From an uncultured Muribaculaceae bacterium (GTDB lineage Bacteria; Bacteroidota; Bacteroidia; Bacteroidales; Muribaculaceae), in assembly GCA_910586895.1 (NCBI GenBank), contig CAJUIW010000011.1, positions 1-54,779 of the forward strand: DNA of 54,779 nucleotides. Reading direction: 5' to 3'. This document shows positions 17,090 to 26,258 of the stretch, piece after piece; position 1 is the stretch's first letter; each line of letters opens with the position of its first letter. A model generated the notes under the pieces. The model ran no database searches. It was not told where the DNA came from and worked only from the letters and a program-made list of their open reading frames with translations. The position numbers and the translations under genes are program-made.

Positions 17090-18466
17090 GTGAAAATAAC
17101 TAAAATAGCAGCTGCATTACTGCCTCTGGCAGCCGGGATGATGGTTTTTGCCCAGTCAAATGTCGTTGAAGAGGTGGCATGGGTAATCGGTGACCAGCCT
17201 ATATGGAAATCGGAAATCGAGGAGCAATATAACAATATGCAATATGAGCATGTCGATCTTCTCGGCGATCCGTATTGCGTTATCCCCGAGCAGCTTGCCA
17301 TAGAAAAGCTCTACCTCCATCAGGCTGAGCTTGACACGGTGGAAGTTGCCGAATCGATGGTGCAGGCCGAGGTGGACAACCGCATCAACTCGTTCATCAC
17401 AGAGCTTGGCAGCAAGGAGAAGCTCGAACAGTATTTCCGCAAGAGCTTACCTGACATGCGTAATGCTATGGCCGACATGATACGCAATCAGTATCGCGTG
17501 CGTGAGGTGCAGCGTAATATCACATCGGGTGTCAAGGCAACTCCGAGCGATGTACGCAAATACTACGATAAGCTGTCGAAGGATAGTGTGCCCTACGTGC
17601 CACTGCAGGTTGAAGTAGAGATTATAACGCTCAATCCTGTTATCCCCCGTCAGGAGATAGAGGATATCAAAGCGCGTCTGCGTGACTATTCTGACCGCAT
17701 CACACGTGGAGAGAGCGATTTCTCAACACTTGCCATCCTCTACTCCGATGACCGTGGCAGCGCTGTGCGTGGCGGTGAGCTCGGATTTGCCGGTCGTGCC
17801 ACATTTGACCCCGAATTTGCCGCTGTGGCATTCAATCTCAACGACCCCAAGAAGGTGTCGAAGATTGTTGAGTCGCAGTACGGATTCCATATCATCCAGC
17901 TTATAGAGAAGCGCGGTGACCGTGTTAACTGCCGTCATATTCTGCTTCGCCCGAAGGTGAGCGACTCCGATCTCCGTGAATCGCTTGAACGTCTGGATTC
18001 AATCCGTACGGATATGGTTGTTGACAAGAAGTTTACCTTTGAGGAGGCTACCATCCTTTCAAACGATAAGGATACAAGAAACAACCACGGTCAGATGGTG
18101 AACCAGGAAACCGGTACTACACGCTTCGAGATGTCGCAGCTCCCGCAGGAAGTGGCAAAAGCTGTGGATACTATGAAAGTGGGCGATGTTTCAAAGCCGT
18201 TCATCATGATTGACAATAAGCTTAACCGTGAGGTAGTGGCTATGGTGAAACTGACCAACCGCATAGATGGTCATAAAGCCAATATGGCTGATGACTATCA
18301 GGTGATCAAGAATATGTACGAGAATGCCGAGCGTGAGGCAATACTGCGCCGCTGGCTTGAAAAGAAGATTGCCGATACGTATGTGCGCATCGAGGATGGA
18401 TGGCGCAACTGCGAATTCATGCATAAGGGTTGGGTGAAGGAGAAGGCCTCCGCGTCCAAGGAATAA
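17090..18466 (+). CDS. SurA-like periplasmic chaperone / peptidyl-prolyl isomerase
   Basis: 458 residues from a GTG start; the frame from here gives a proper signal peptide, MKITKIAAALLPLAAGMMVFAQ. The SurA-like N-domain begins VVEEVAWVIGDQPIWKSEIE. Two parvulin domains follow: about residues 180-275, with DFSTLAILYSDDRGSAVRGG and YGFHIIQL, and about 280-390, starting NCRHILLRP. It resembles the Bacteroidetes SurA-type protein usually encoded before an OstA-like gene and mutL, the order found here. The role is chaperoning of beta-barrel outer-membrane proteins across the periplasm. The gap to the next gene is 33 nt, so they are probably co-transcribed. Confidence 0.9.
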   Translation: MKITKIAAALLPLAAGMMVFAQSNVVEEVAWVIGDQPIWKSEIEEQYNNMQYEHVDLLGDPYCVIPEQLAIEKLYLHQAELDTVEVAESMVQAEVDNRINSFITELGSKEKLEQYFRKSLPDMRNAMADMIRNQYRVREVQRNITSGVKATPSDVRKYYDKLSKDSVPYVPLQVEVEIITLNPVIPRQEIEDIKARLRDYSDRITRGESDFSTLAILYSDDRGSAVRGGELGFAGRATFDPEFAAVAFNLNDPKKVSKIVESQYGFHIIQLIEKRGDRVNCRHILLRPKVSDSDLRESLERLDSIRTDMVVDKKFTFEEATILSNDKDTRNNHGQMVNQETGTTRFEMSQLPQEVAKAVDTMKVGDVSKPFIMIDNKLNREVVAMVKLTNRIDGHKANMADDYQVIKNMYENAEREAILRRWLEKKIADTYVRIEDGWRNCEFMHKGWVKEKASASKE

Positions 18467-18499
18467 CAGACATTATTTAGTATCCACTAAATACTACGA

Positions 18500-20458
18500 A
18501 TGAAGGAACGTCAACGTAGATCATCGGTAGTAAGGGCGATAGTAGCGGCAGTGAGTATGTTCGTGCTGTCGGCTCCCGGATTTATCGTTGCTTCCGGACT
18601 GGGCAATCAGCCTGTGGATGCTCCGCAGAAAAAAGCTCCGGTGACACGCGTCCCCGGGCGCGGTTCTGCAAAGCATGAACCATTGCGCCCCACTATCCCT
18701 GGTGCCGACCGCTATCAGCCCGGTAAAGTATTTCTTGAGCATGCCGACCAGCTTTATTATCAGGAATCGCAGGGAATGGGCGCCGATGCCCAGTACCAGG
18801 TACTGGTAGGGAATGTGAAGCTGCGTCGCAATGACATGTTTATGTATTGCGACAGCGCGCGGTTTTATGAAAGCTCCAATTCGCTTGATGCATTTGGCAA
18901 TGTGCGTATGCAGCAGGGTGATACCCTGTTTGTTTATGCTGATGAGCTCAACTATAACGGGCAGAATGAAATGGCTATACTTTATGCCGATTACGGTAAA
19001 AAGGTACGCCTGATCAATCGCGATGTAAAGTTGGAAACGGATATCTTCAATTATGATATGGCCCGCAATGTGGGTTATTATAATATAGGTGGAGTCCTGA
19101 CAGATAAGGCGAACAGGTTGACATCAATAGAAGGGGAGTATTATCCCGATTCAAAGTACGCCTATTTCTATACTGATGTGCTTCTTGAGAGCCGTCAGAA
19201 TAAGGGTGAGCTTACAATGCGCACTGACTCGCTGATTTACAATACCGCCACACATATCGCTGAGCTTGTCAGCCCAACGGAGATTGTCAATGCCGACGGT
19301 GTCATAGTATCATCGTCAGGTAATTACAATACCAATACAGGTATCGCTGACCTATTTGAGCGTTCTACGGTGAGGACCCGGCGTGGCAATACGCTCACGG
19401 GCGACACTCTGTTTTATGACCGCGTGAAGCAGTATGGCGAGGCGCGTGGAAATATGATTCTTACTGACTCGGCACGTCAGTCGGCGCTTTTCGGCAACTA
19501 TGGGTACTATGACGAGGTGCGCGACAGTGCTTTTGTGACCGGTCATGCGCTGGCCAAGGAGTATTCACGCGGCGATACACTATTTCTGCATGGTGATACT
19601 ATAAATGCCTATCTTGACCTTGCAGACTCTACGCGTGTGACCAATGCATTCCACGGTGTGCGGTTTTACCGCAGTGATATCCAGGGACTGTGCGACTCGA
19701 TGAGTGTCACCGAGCGTGACTCGATGATGTATATGTATCGTGCTCCGATAGTATGGAGTGGCGAGCGTCAGATAACGGGTAATATCATACTGGTGCATCT
19801 CAATGACTCGACTGTCGATTGGGCCCGGTTGCCTCAGAGTGGACTTGTGTCGGAGCATATTGCCGAGGACTGCTACAATCAGATATCAGGTACTGATATG
19901 ACCGCATGGTTCAATGATTCGACCATCCGCCGGCTTTATGTGGAGGGCAATGTACAGCTGATTATGTTCCCGATGGAGCGTGATTCGGTGTATAATAAAT
20001 TCACGTTTGTGGAGAGCAGCTTCATGGATGCTTATTTTGATGCCAATCAGATAGAGAGCATCCACTTCTGGCCCGAAACAACATCGAAGGTCACACCTCT
20101 TTATCTTGCCAAGCGTGGATCTTACTTCCTCCCTAAATTCACCTGGTATGAGGATTTGAGGCCGTTTGATAAATTCGATATATTCACTGTGCCTCTTGCC
20201 ATGCGCACTCTACTGAAAGAGGCGCCACCTATAAAGGAGGAGTATCTGAATGGAGGCGATCGGAAAGTGGCGTCGCCTAATTCGAAAGCTCCACGCCGTA
20301 ATACAGAATCAACAGCCCCTGCAGAAGTTATAGACCTCAAGGGCACGGTACAGGAGGAAGTATCTGAAGAGGGTGAAAATCCTGAAAATGAGGACGCTGT
20401 GCCTGAGACGCCGGATTCGGAAGAGATGGCACCCGAAGAAATTGAGGCGGAAGAATAA
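18500..20458 (+). CDS. OstA/LptA-like LPS-transport protein
   Basis: 652 residues. An N-terminal hydrophobic stretch (residues 12-32, VRAIVAAVSMFVLSAPGF...) is a signal peptide or anchor. The body is a series of OstA-type beta repeats: VLVGNVKLRRNDMFMYCDSA, DAFGNVRMQQGDTLFVYADE and GNTLTGDTLFYDRVKQYGEA. These repeats form the beta-jellyroll bridge that carries lipopolysaccharide across the periplasm. The last 60 residues are Glu/Pro-rich (EENPENED-like, ending EEIEAEE) and look disordered. The protein is longer than a simple LptA and has no LptD barrel, as is usual for Bacteroidetes OstA-like proteins. The gene sits between the SurA homologue and mutL. Confidence 0.85.
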   Translation: MKERQRRSSVVRAIVAAVSMFVLSAPGFIVASGLGNQPVDAPQKKAPVTRVPGRGSAKHEPLRPTIPGADRYQPGKVFLEHADQLYYQESQGMGADAQYQVLVGNVKLRRNDMFMYCDSARFYESSNSLDAFGNVRMQQGDTLFVYADELNYNGQNEMAILYADYGKKVRLINRDVKLETDIFNYDMARNVGYYNIGGVLTDKANRLTSIEGEYYPDSKYAYFYTDVLLESRQNKGELTMRTDSLIYNTATHIAELVSPTEIVNADGVIVSSSGNYNTNTGIADLFERSTVRTRRGNTLTGDTLFYDRVKQYGEARGNMILTDSARQSALFGNYGYYDEVRDSAFVTGHALAKEYSRGDTLFLHGDTINAYLDLADSTRVTNAFHGVRFYRSDIQGLCDSMSVTERDSMMYMYRAPIVWSGERQITGNIILVHLNDSTVDWARLPQSGLVSEHIAEDCYNQISGTDMTAWFNDSTIRRLYVEGNVQLIMFPMERDSVYNKFTFVESSFMDAYFDANQIESIHFWPETTSKVTPLYLAKRGSYFLPKFTWYEDLRPFDKFDIFTVPLAMRTLLKEAPPIKEEYLNGGDRKVASPNSKAPRRNTESTAPAEVIDLKGTVQEEVSEEGENPENEDAVPETPDSEEMAPEEIEAEE

Positions 20459-20508
20459 GTTATTAACATTTTATTGACATGGCTATGTGCAGTCTGTTGA
20501 AAAGACAG

Positions 20509-20540
20509 TTTGCCGCTCAGGGAGTTGTGTTGTAATTTTG
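20509..20540 (+). promoter_or_regulatory. Bacteroidetes-type promoter of mutL
   Basis: TTTG at 20509-20512, 20-nt spacer, TAatTTTG at 20533-20540: a full consensus match. It ends 8 nt before the ATG at 20549, which means a very short leader. It also rules out an in-frame upstream ATG at 20510, which lies inside the promoter. Confidence 0.8.
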
Positions 20541-20548
20541 CAGGTGAT

Positions 20549-22471
20549 ATGAATGATGTAATCAGACTGCTTCCGGACTCCGTGGCCAATCAGATAGCCG
20601 CAGGTGAGGTGATTCAGCGCCCCGCCTCAGTGGTTAAGGAACTGGTGGAGAACGCTGTCGATGCCGGAGCTACAGATATCCAGATTATTATAGTTGACGC
20701 TGGCCGCACGCTTATTCAGGTGGTGGACAACGGTTGCGGCATGTCCGATACCGATGCACGTATGGCATTTGAACGCCATGCTACCTCCAAGATCGAGCAG
20801 GCCGATGACCTGTTCAGCCTTAATACAATGGGATTCCGTGGCGAGGCATTGGCTTCCATCGCAGCTGTAGCGCAGGTGGATCTGCGGACAATGAAGCATG
20901 GCGAGGATATAGGGACTCGTATCATCATCAGTGGCTCCAAGGTTGAGGAGCAGAACCCTGAGGCATGTGCCCCGGGCAGCAATATGATGGTGAAGAATCT
21001 GTTCTTCAATGTGCCTGCACGCAGAAAGTTCCTGAAAAAGGATTCTGTGGAGTTGAGCAACATCATGCATGAATTCGAACGGTTGGCGCTCGTCAATCCA
21101 TCCATTGACTTCACCCTTATCAGCAATGACTCCGTAGTGCATAAGCTGATGCGGGCTTCCATGAAGCAGCGTATTTCCGATCTGTTCGGCAAAGGACTTG
21201 ACAAGCAGCTTCTGCCGGTCAATACCGCTACCTCCATAGTGAAAATCGACGGTTTTGTGGGGCGTCCGGAATTTGCACGCCGGCGCAACCAGCTCCAGTT
21301 CTTCTTTGTCAACGGACGTCATATGCGGCATCCGTATTTTCACAAGGCGGTGATGACCTGCTATGAGCAGCTTCTGCCGGCAGAGATGCAGCCAAATTAT
21401 TTCATCAACTTCCATGTGGAGCCATCTACGATTGATGTTAATATCCATCCTACGAAGAATGAAATAAAATTTGAAAACGAAGCCGCAATATGGCAGATTC
21501 TGACAGCGGTGATAAAGGAATCGCTCGGACGGTTTGGAGCTGTGCCTGGGATAGATTTCGATGTCGAGGATGCCCCTGAAATACCCGTGTTCAATCCAGA
21601 TGCCAATGCTGAACATGAAATAGTGCTTGACCGTAGCTATAATCCGTTTGGCGAGGTCAGTGATATGCCGTCGGCAAAGACTCCGGCATCCTCGGCCGGT
21701 TTTCGGGGAACATCGGCTCAGTCCGGCTCGCTTTCTGATTGGGACAAGCTGTATGAAGGCTTCACAGCGGCTGCTGACAGTTTCACTCCTGACAGTGAGG
21801 AGACGGTTGTTGAGGATGCCACCCTGTCGCACGGCAGCGCTTTGAACAGCATTGGTCAAAGTGGCATTTCGCCGGAACTTGGATTTGATATGGCTTCGGC
21901 CGAGCCTTCGGCTGACAGCAGCAGTATTCAGGTGAAGAACCGGTACATACTGTCACCCTCCAAGTCCGGAGTGATGGTCATAGATCAGCACCGGGCCCAT
22001 GTGAAGGTGCTCTATGAGCGGTATATGGGATTGCTATCCGCCGGAAGCAGCGGAGGACAAAAAGTGATGTTCCCGGAGATGCTTCAGTTGTCACCGGCAC
22101 AGGCGGTTCTGTTTGACAGCATCGCTGATGAACTGGGCAAAATAGGGTATGAATTCAGTTTTTTAGGCGATAATACATGGAGCATCAATTCCGTGCCTTC
22201 TTCAGAATCGGCCTCAACAAATGCCGTTGAGCGGTTGTATAAGATAATGGATAACATTATTGACGGAGGCGATGCTGGGGAGGAACTGCGCTCAAGGGTG
22301 GCACTCTCAATGGCAAAAGCTGAGGCGATAGCCCCCGGCTGTCATCTTGATGCCGCCGAGCGGGAGCATCTGCTGGGACAATTGTTCCGATTGGCCACTC
22401 CGAATTATACGCCTGATGGCAAGCTGATAGTCAGCATCGTACCTATCGAACAGCTTACGTCACTGTTCTGA
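20549..22471 (+). CDS. mutL: DNA mismatch repair protein MutL
   Basis: 640 residues from the ATG at 20549 (MNDVIRLLPDSVANQIAAGE). The GHKL ATPase motifs are intact: ELVENAVDAGA, VDNGCGM and GFRGEALASI. Next come the transducer domain with HPTKNEIKF, a variable Ser/Pro-rich linker (about residues 355-450) and the C-terminal dimerisation domain. MutL couples mismatch recognition by MutS to downstream repair. The C-terminal nuclease signature is incomplete. Where endonuclease MutL has DQHA-x2-E-x4-E, this reads DQHRAHVKVLYE, with Val in place of the first Glu. The Cys/His-rich zinc motif near the end is replaced by NYTPDGK. I recall this as usual for the phylum. It has its own promoter. Confidence 0.96.
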   Translation: MNDVIRLLPDSVANQIAAGEVIQRPASVVKELVENAVDAGATDIQIIIVDAGRTLIQVVDNGCGMSDTDARMAFERHATSKIEQADDLFSLNTMGFRGEALASIAAVAQVDLRTMKHGEDIGTRIIISGSKVEEQNPEACAPGSNMMVKNLFFNVPARRKFLKKDSVELSNIMHEFERLALVNPSIDFTLISNDSVVHKLMRASMKQRISDLFGKGLDKQLLPVNTATSIVKIDGFVGRPEFARRRNQLQFFFVNGRHMRHPYFHKAVMTCYEQLLPAEMQPNYFINFHVEPSTIDVNIHPTKNEIKFENEAAIWQILTAVIKESLGRFGAVPGIDFDVEDAPEIPVFNPDANAEHEIVLDRSYNPFGEVSDMPSAKTPASSAGFRGTSAQSGSLSDWDKLYEGFTAAADSFTPDSEETVVEDATLSHGSALNSIGQSGISPELGFDMASAEPSADSSSIQVKNRYILSPSKSGVMVIDQHRAHVKVLYERYMGLLSAGSSGGQKVMFPEMLQLSPAQAVLFDSIADELGKIGYEFSFLGDNTWSINSVPSSESASTNAVERLYKIMDNIIDGGDAGEELRSRVALSMAKAEAIAPGCHLDAAEREHLLGQLFRLATPNYTPDGKLIVSIVPIEQLTSLF

Positions 22472-22520
22472 TGTGAATAAGTTGTGGATAAAAAGATTTT
22501 ATTGAACAAGAATAGTTGAG

Positions 22521-22528
22521 TATATTTG
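22521..22528 (+). promoter_or_regulatory. Promoter -7 box, possibly leaderless, of the HU/SPOR gene
   Basis: TAtaTTTG ends 4 nt before the GTG start at 22533. The element 20 nt upstream is TTTT (22497-22500) instead of TTTG. If used, the transcript would begin at or within the start codon. Confidence 0.5.
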
Positions 22529-22532
22529 TACC

Positions 22533-23522
22533 GTGATTTCGATATTAGACCATATACAATACCTCATTATCAGCCATGACTGTGTTGTGGTTCCGGGCTT
22601 CGGCGCATTTCTTGCGCAGAATGAGCCTGCCGGACGTGACGCTGCCGGACGTTGGTGCCCTCCATACCGTATGGTGAGCTTCAATGCCGGAGTATGCCAT
22701 GACGATGGACTTCTGTGTGCCAGTGTGGCCCGTAGAGCCGGAGTGCCATATGAGACAGCCAAGGCTATGGTTAGAAATGATGTCGCACTCCTCCGTCAGC
22801 GCCTTGACGCATGTGGAAGAATTGAACTTCCGCGTATCGGAACTTTGGAAACTGATGGCGAAACGCTGCTTTTCAGCCCTGATGCCGTAAGTCCTATCGC
22901 GGCTGCCCGCTATGTCGGACTGCGGTCGTTCGGACAGGCTGTGGCTGCCGAACTTCCCGAGGAGGATGTAGTGCTCCATGTTGATGTCCGTAAGCGCAGA
23001 AGCGTGCGCTCATGGCTCAAGGTAGCAGCTTCAGCGGCTGTGTTGATCGGTTTCGGCTTCACATTGTCAACTCCTGTTGTCATCAATCGTGACTCGATGC
23101 ACTATGCATCTATTTCCGTTCCCGGACTTGACCGTTGCGGAAATGAAATCGGTAAAGTGGCCGACACTCTTCGCACTCTCTTCTGTGTGGCTCCGGATAA
23201 GACCGATGGGGAGGCTGCCGTAGCCAAGAATATCGCTGCTATTGTAGAGCAGGAGAATAGTGCTTCAGCTGGAACGAAATCACTGATTGAATCACCGCGC
23301 GTCGGTATGCATTATGTAATAGTGGCGTCATGTGATACCCGCGCCCGTGCTGAAAAGTACGTATCGCGTCGTCCCGGTCAGGGACTGCGTATTGTCCATT
23401 CTGACGGACGCTATCGTGTGTACACCTATGCCACAGCATCGAAGGATGATGCCATGGGTCGTAAGCAGCAGTCGTCGTTTGCTGCCCTCCACCCTGATGC
23501 CTGGGTTTATTCCTGCGAATAA
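22533..23522 (+). CDS. Membrane protein with HU-like N-domain and C-terminal SPOR domain
   Basis: 329 residues from a GTG (no earlier start fits). Residues 1-80 resemble the prokaryotic HU/CCDC81-type domain (DHIQYLIISHDCVVVPGFGAF). Residues 80-135 continue with a second HU-like half (RLDACGRIELPRIGTL). A basic stretch (RKRRSVRSWLK) precedes one membrane helix at about residues 160-180. The C-terminal 75 residues (MHYVIVASCDTRARAEKY...) form a SPOR domain, which binds peptidoglycan stripped of stem peptides at the division septum. This implies an inner-membrane protein with its HU-like part in the cytoplasm and SPOR in the periplasm. A link between nucleoid and septum is an inference. A strong terminator follows. 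Confidence 0.85.
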   Translation: MISILDHIQYLIISHDCVVVPGFGAFLAQNEPAGRDAAGRWCPPYRMVSFNAGVCHDDGLLCASVARRAGVPYETAKAMVRNDVALLRQRLDACGRIELPRIGTLETDGETLLFSPDAVSPIAAARYVGLRSFGQAVAAELPEEDVVLHVDVRKRRSVRSWLKVAASAAVLIGFGFTLSTPVVINRDSMHYASISVPGLDRCGNEIGKVADTLRTLFCVAPDKTDGEAAVAKNIAAIVEQENSASAGTKSLIESPRVGMHYVIVASCDTRARAEKYVSRRPGQGLRIVHSDGRYRVYTYATASKDDAMGRKQQSSFAALHPDAWVYSCE

Positions 23523-23545
23523 TTAGTTTATAAGATATATAAAAC

Positions 23546-23582
23546 AATAACGCCGCTGAAGATTTTCTTCAGCGGCGTTATT
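23546..23582. terminator. Bidirectional terminator between the HU/SPOR gene and the GH95 gene
   Basis: A 16-bp perfect stem with arms 23546-23561 (AATAACGCCGCTGAAG) and 23567-23582 and loop atttt. A/T tracts on both sides make it usable by both converging genes. Confidence 0.9.
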
Positions 23583-23599
23583 ATTAGGATATGTATCGG

Positions 23600-26140
23600 T
23601 TACTTCTTCAGTGCGATAGTCTTGCTCGCGGGGTTGTACACAACAGTGTAGGTGCGGCCTTTCACGGTGGGGAATTCGAGAGTCTGGCCCTGGTAATATA
23701 TCTTGGCCGGCTCTCCGGAGAGTGAACGGAGCACTGCATCCTTGAGTTTTCCGTCGGCATAGTTGATGTCAACCTCAAAGTTGCCGCGGGCACGCAGGCC
23801 TTTGATATATCCATCCTTCCACTGTGAGGGGAGGGCGGGAAGCAGATTGATGGTTCCGTTGTGGCTCTGGAGGAACAGCTCGGTCACGCCGGCAGTGCCG
23901 CCGAAGTTGCCGTCAATCTGGAACGGCGGATGTACATCCCACAGATTGTCGCCGGTACCGTTTTTCAGCAGGTTCTGGAACAGAATATATGCGTGATCGC
24001 CGTCCAGCAGGCGTGCCCAGTGATTGAGTTTCCATCCCATGCTCCAGCCAGTAGCGGCATCTCCGCGCTGACGCAGAGTCTCTTTGCATGCGTCGGCAAG
24101 GCGCTTGTCATTTACCGGATCGATGGTGTTGCCCGGGTGCAGACCGAAGAGCTGATTGGTGTGGCGGTGCTTGTCGTTCTCTTCATCAATGTCGTGGTAC
24201 CATTCCTGAAGCTGCCCCATGCGTCCTACCTGATAGGGATACATATTGTCGAGCTTCTCCTTCCATTCGGCTACCGACTGCTTGTCAGTGTCAAGAATCT
24301 CAGCCGCCTTTATAGCTTCTGAAAGCACCTGGCGGGTTACGGCATTTGCATAAGTGGCTCCGAGGTCAACCTTGCCATGCTCAGGCGATGTCGAGGGCGC
24401 TGATGTGTATGTGCCGTTTGATTTGTACAGTAGGTCAGTTACGAAATCGGCACTTGACTTTATAATTGGATAGCCTACCTTGCGGAGCCACTCCTTGTCA
24501 TGGGTGTATTCGTAATATTCCCATATCTGGGATGCAAGCCACGGACCGGCGGTGGGGTTGTAGTTCCATGACATCTGTCCTGAGTTAAGAGGAGCTGTGA
24601 ATCCGAAGGGATTTGTCGATACCTCGGCAGTCCATCCGCGCGCTCCATAATAATCCTGTGCGGTGCGTTCGCCCGGCTTGACAAGTGACTGCACGTAGTC
24701 AACAAACGGAGTGAAGCATTCGCTTAGGTTCGTGGAATTGGCGGGCCAGTAGTTCATCTGCAGATTGATGTTGTTGTGGTAGTCGACACGCCAGGGGCCG
24801 TCAAGATTGTTGTGCCACAGGCCCTGAAGGTTGGCCGGTAGTGTGCCTGGGCGTGAGCTTGATATAAGCAGATAGCGGCCGTACTGGTAATATGTCTTTT
24901 CAAGGTCATGGTCAAGAGTGCCCTTGCGGTAGCGCTCCAGACGCTGGGGAGTGGGGACATTTGTGAATGTCTCCGATGGATTGATGCTGAGCTTAACGCG
25001 GTCATACAGATTCTTGTAGTCCTTCTGATGGCGTGCGTAGAGCTGATTGTACGGCATGCGAACAGCCGCGTTGATCATCTTGTTGACCATAGCTACAGGG
25101 TCAGGTCCGACATAGGTATGCGGGTCGGTCATGTCAGGATTGAAATTCATGCGGTAGTCGGTGTCGGCGGCTAAGATAAATTCCACATCGGAGGAGCCGC
25201 TTACAGTTATGGTCCCGGCTTTAGCATCGGGAGTGATGGTGCCGCGTCCGCCGGCAGTGCGTACATAGACGCGGAGTGCCCATTTCATGCCGTTGTTCTC
25301 AACCTGTCCGGTGTATAGAAGTCCACCTTTGGCAGCTTCGATAGCTGTTATCTTCTGAGGAGTGTCAAAAGCGAATGTGAGGGTCTGAGTCTTGCCGGTT
25401 GAGCGGAAGCGCCATACCTGCACGCTGTCAGGGTAAGAGGCGAAGTATTCACGTGAATACTTCGTGCCGTCGGCTGTAAACTTTACTGCGGCTATTGAAT
25501 TGTCAATATTCAGCACACGTTCATAGTCGCTCACCTTTGATTCATCAATGCCTGTGGTTACGTAAGCCTCGCCAAGCATGGTGTAGGTGCCGAACACATT
25601 GCGGTCATAATCGATATTGCCGCGATATTGCTGGCTCAGTATACGGTCAGCCTTGTCATTCTCCCCTTTTTCAAGGAGCTGGCGTATTTCAGCAAGAGTT
25701 GAATCGCTTACATGACGGTTCATGTTCCAGTAGCGTTCTGTACCGGTAGCGGGTCCTCCGGTCCATAGAGTCTTTTCGTTGAGTACCACACGCTCACGTC
25801 CTACAGAGCCCATGATTGTTCCACCGAAAGAACCGTTGCCGATAGGAAGCGACTTTGATTCCCATGTCGGGTCAGGGTTGACTGCTGTGGAGCTGAAATC
25901 ATTTTTCTTCCATACGGCCACACCCTCCGATGATGATGTGGGGGTGTCAAACCAGATGGAATTGCCGCTCTTCAGGTCGGCGGGAAGCGATATCTGAGAG
26001 CTTTTTTTTGCAGTTTTGGTCTTTTTCTTTGCCGGAGCCTCAAGTGCGCTTGCCGCTCCGGTGGGGGCGTTGGAGCCCGAAGCCATGGCCGCAGGAATTA
26101 ATAACGTGGCCATCAAGGCGCCGGTTAGTAATCTTTTCAT
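23600..26140 (-). CDS. Glycoside hydrolase family 95 (alpha-L-fucosidase-type)
   Basis: 846 residues with signal peptide MKRLLTGALMATLLIPAAMA. The N-terminal beta domain has the GH95 hallmark LPIGNGSFGG with LNEKTLWTGGP. The catalytic (alpha/alpha)6 barrel contains HNNINLQMNYWP (Asn457 and Asn459), SPEHG (Glu587) and QIDGNFGG (Asp743). These match the Asn-x-Asn, acid Glu and Asp positions described for Bifidobacterium AfcA. The family removes alpha-1,2-L-fucose, or in some members alpha-L-galactose, from glycans such as mucin, milk oligosaccharides or plant xyloglucan. With no SusCD genes nearby it is not part of a visible polysaccharide utilisation locus. Likely periplasmic; substrate inferred from family. 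Confidence 0.93.
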   Translation of the reverse strand: MKRLLTGALMATLLIPAAMASGSNAPTGAASALEAPAKKKTKTAKKSSQISLPADLKSGNSIWFDTPTSSSEGVAVWKKNDFSSTAVNPDPTWESKSLPIGNGSFGGTIMGSVGRERVVLNEKTLWTGGPATGTERYWNMNRHVSDSTLAEIRQLLEKGENDKADRILSQQYRGNIDYDRNVFGTYTMLGEAYVTTGIDESKVSDYERVLNIDNSIAAVKFTADGTKYSREYFASYPDSVQVWRFRSTGKTQTLTFAFDTPQKITAIEAAKGGLLYTGQVENNGMKWALRVYVRTAGGRGTITPDAKAGTITVSGSSDVEFILAADTDYRMNFNPDMTDPHTYVGPDPVAMVNKMINAAVRMPYNQLYARHQKDYKNLYDRVKLSINPSETFTNVPTPQRLERYRKGTLDHDLEKTYYQYGRYLLISSSRPGTLPANLQGLWHNNLDGPWRVDYHNNINLQMNYWPANSTNLSECFTPFVDYVQSLVKPGERTAQDYYGARGWTAEVSTNPFGFTAPLNSGQMSWNYNPTAGPWLASQIWEYYEYTHDKEWLRKVGYPIIKSSADFVTDLLYKSNGTYTSAPSTSPEHGKVDLGATYANAVTRQVLSEAIKAAEILDTDKQSVAEWKEKLDNMYPYQVGRMGQLQEWYHDIDEENDKHRHTNQLFGLHPGNTIDPVNDKRLADACKETLRQRGDAATGWSMGWKLNHWARLLDGDHAYILFQNLLKNGTGDNLWDVHPPFQIDGNFGGTAGVTELFLQSHNGTINLLPALPSQWKDGYIKGLRARGNFEVDINYADGKLKDAVLRSLSGEPAKIYYQGQTLEFPTVKGRTYTVVYNPASKTIALKK

Positions 26141-26234
26141 GTTGAAAGTAATTGGTATTAGTTTGTTAAATTTTAGTATCTGCCACGAATTTAATAAAAA
26201 ATGAGCGGATTAATGGCATTTTTAGGGATTTTAG

Positions 26235-26242
26235 TAATTTTG
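26235..26242 (+). promoter_or_regulatory. Promoter -7 box of the nitroreductase cluster
   Basis: TAatTTTG, 16 nt before the ATG at 26259. The -33 element is not evident. It is probably the start of the four-gene overlapping cluster ending with maf. Confidence 0.5.
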
Positions 26243-26258
26243 CAGAAAACAAAACTAT

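Noticed and set aside
20510..20548. Upstream ATG of mutL (13 extra residues)
   Set aside because: It lies within a full-consensus promoter; the ATG at 20549 begins the conserved MutL N-terminus.
20627..21859. 410-codon frame antisense to mutL
   Set aside because: Shadow of the mutL coding strand; composition is atypical (His/Arg/Cys-rich) and no domain is recognisable.
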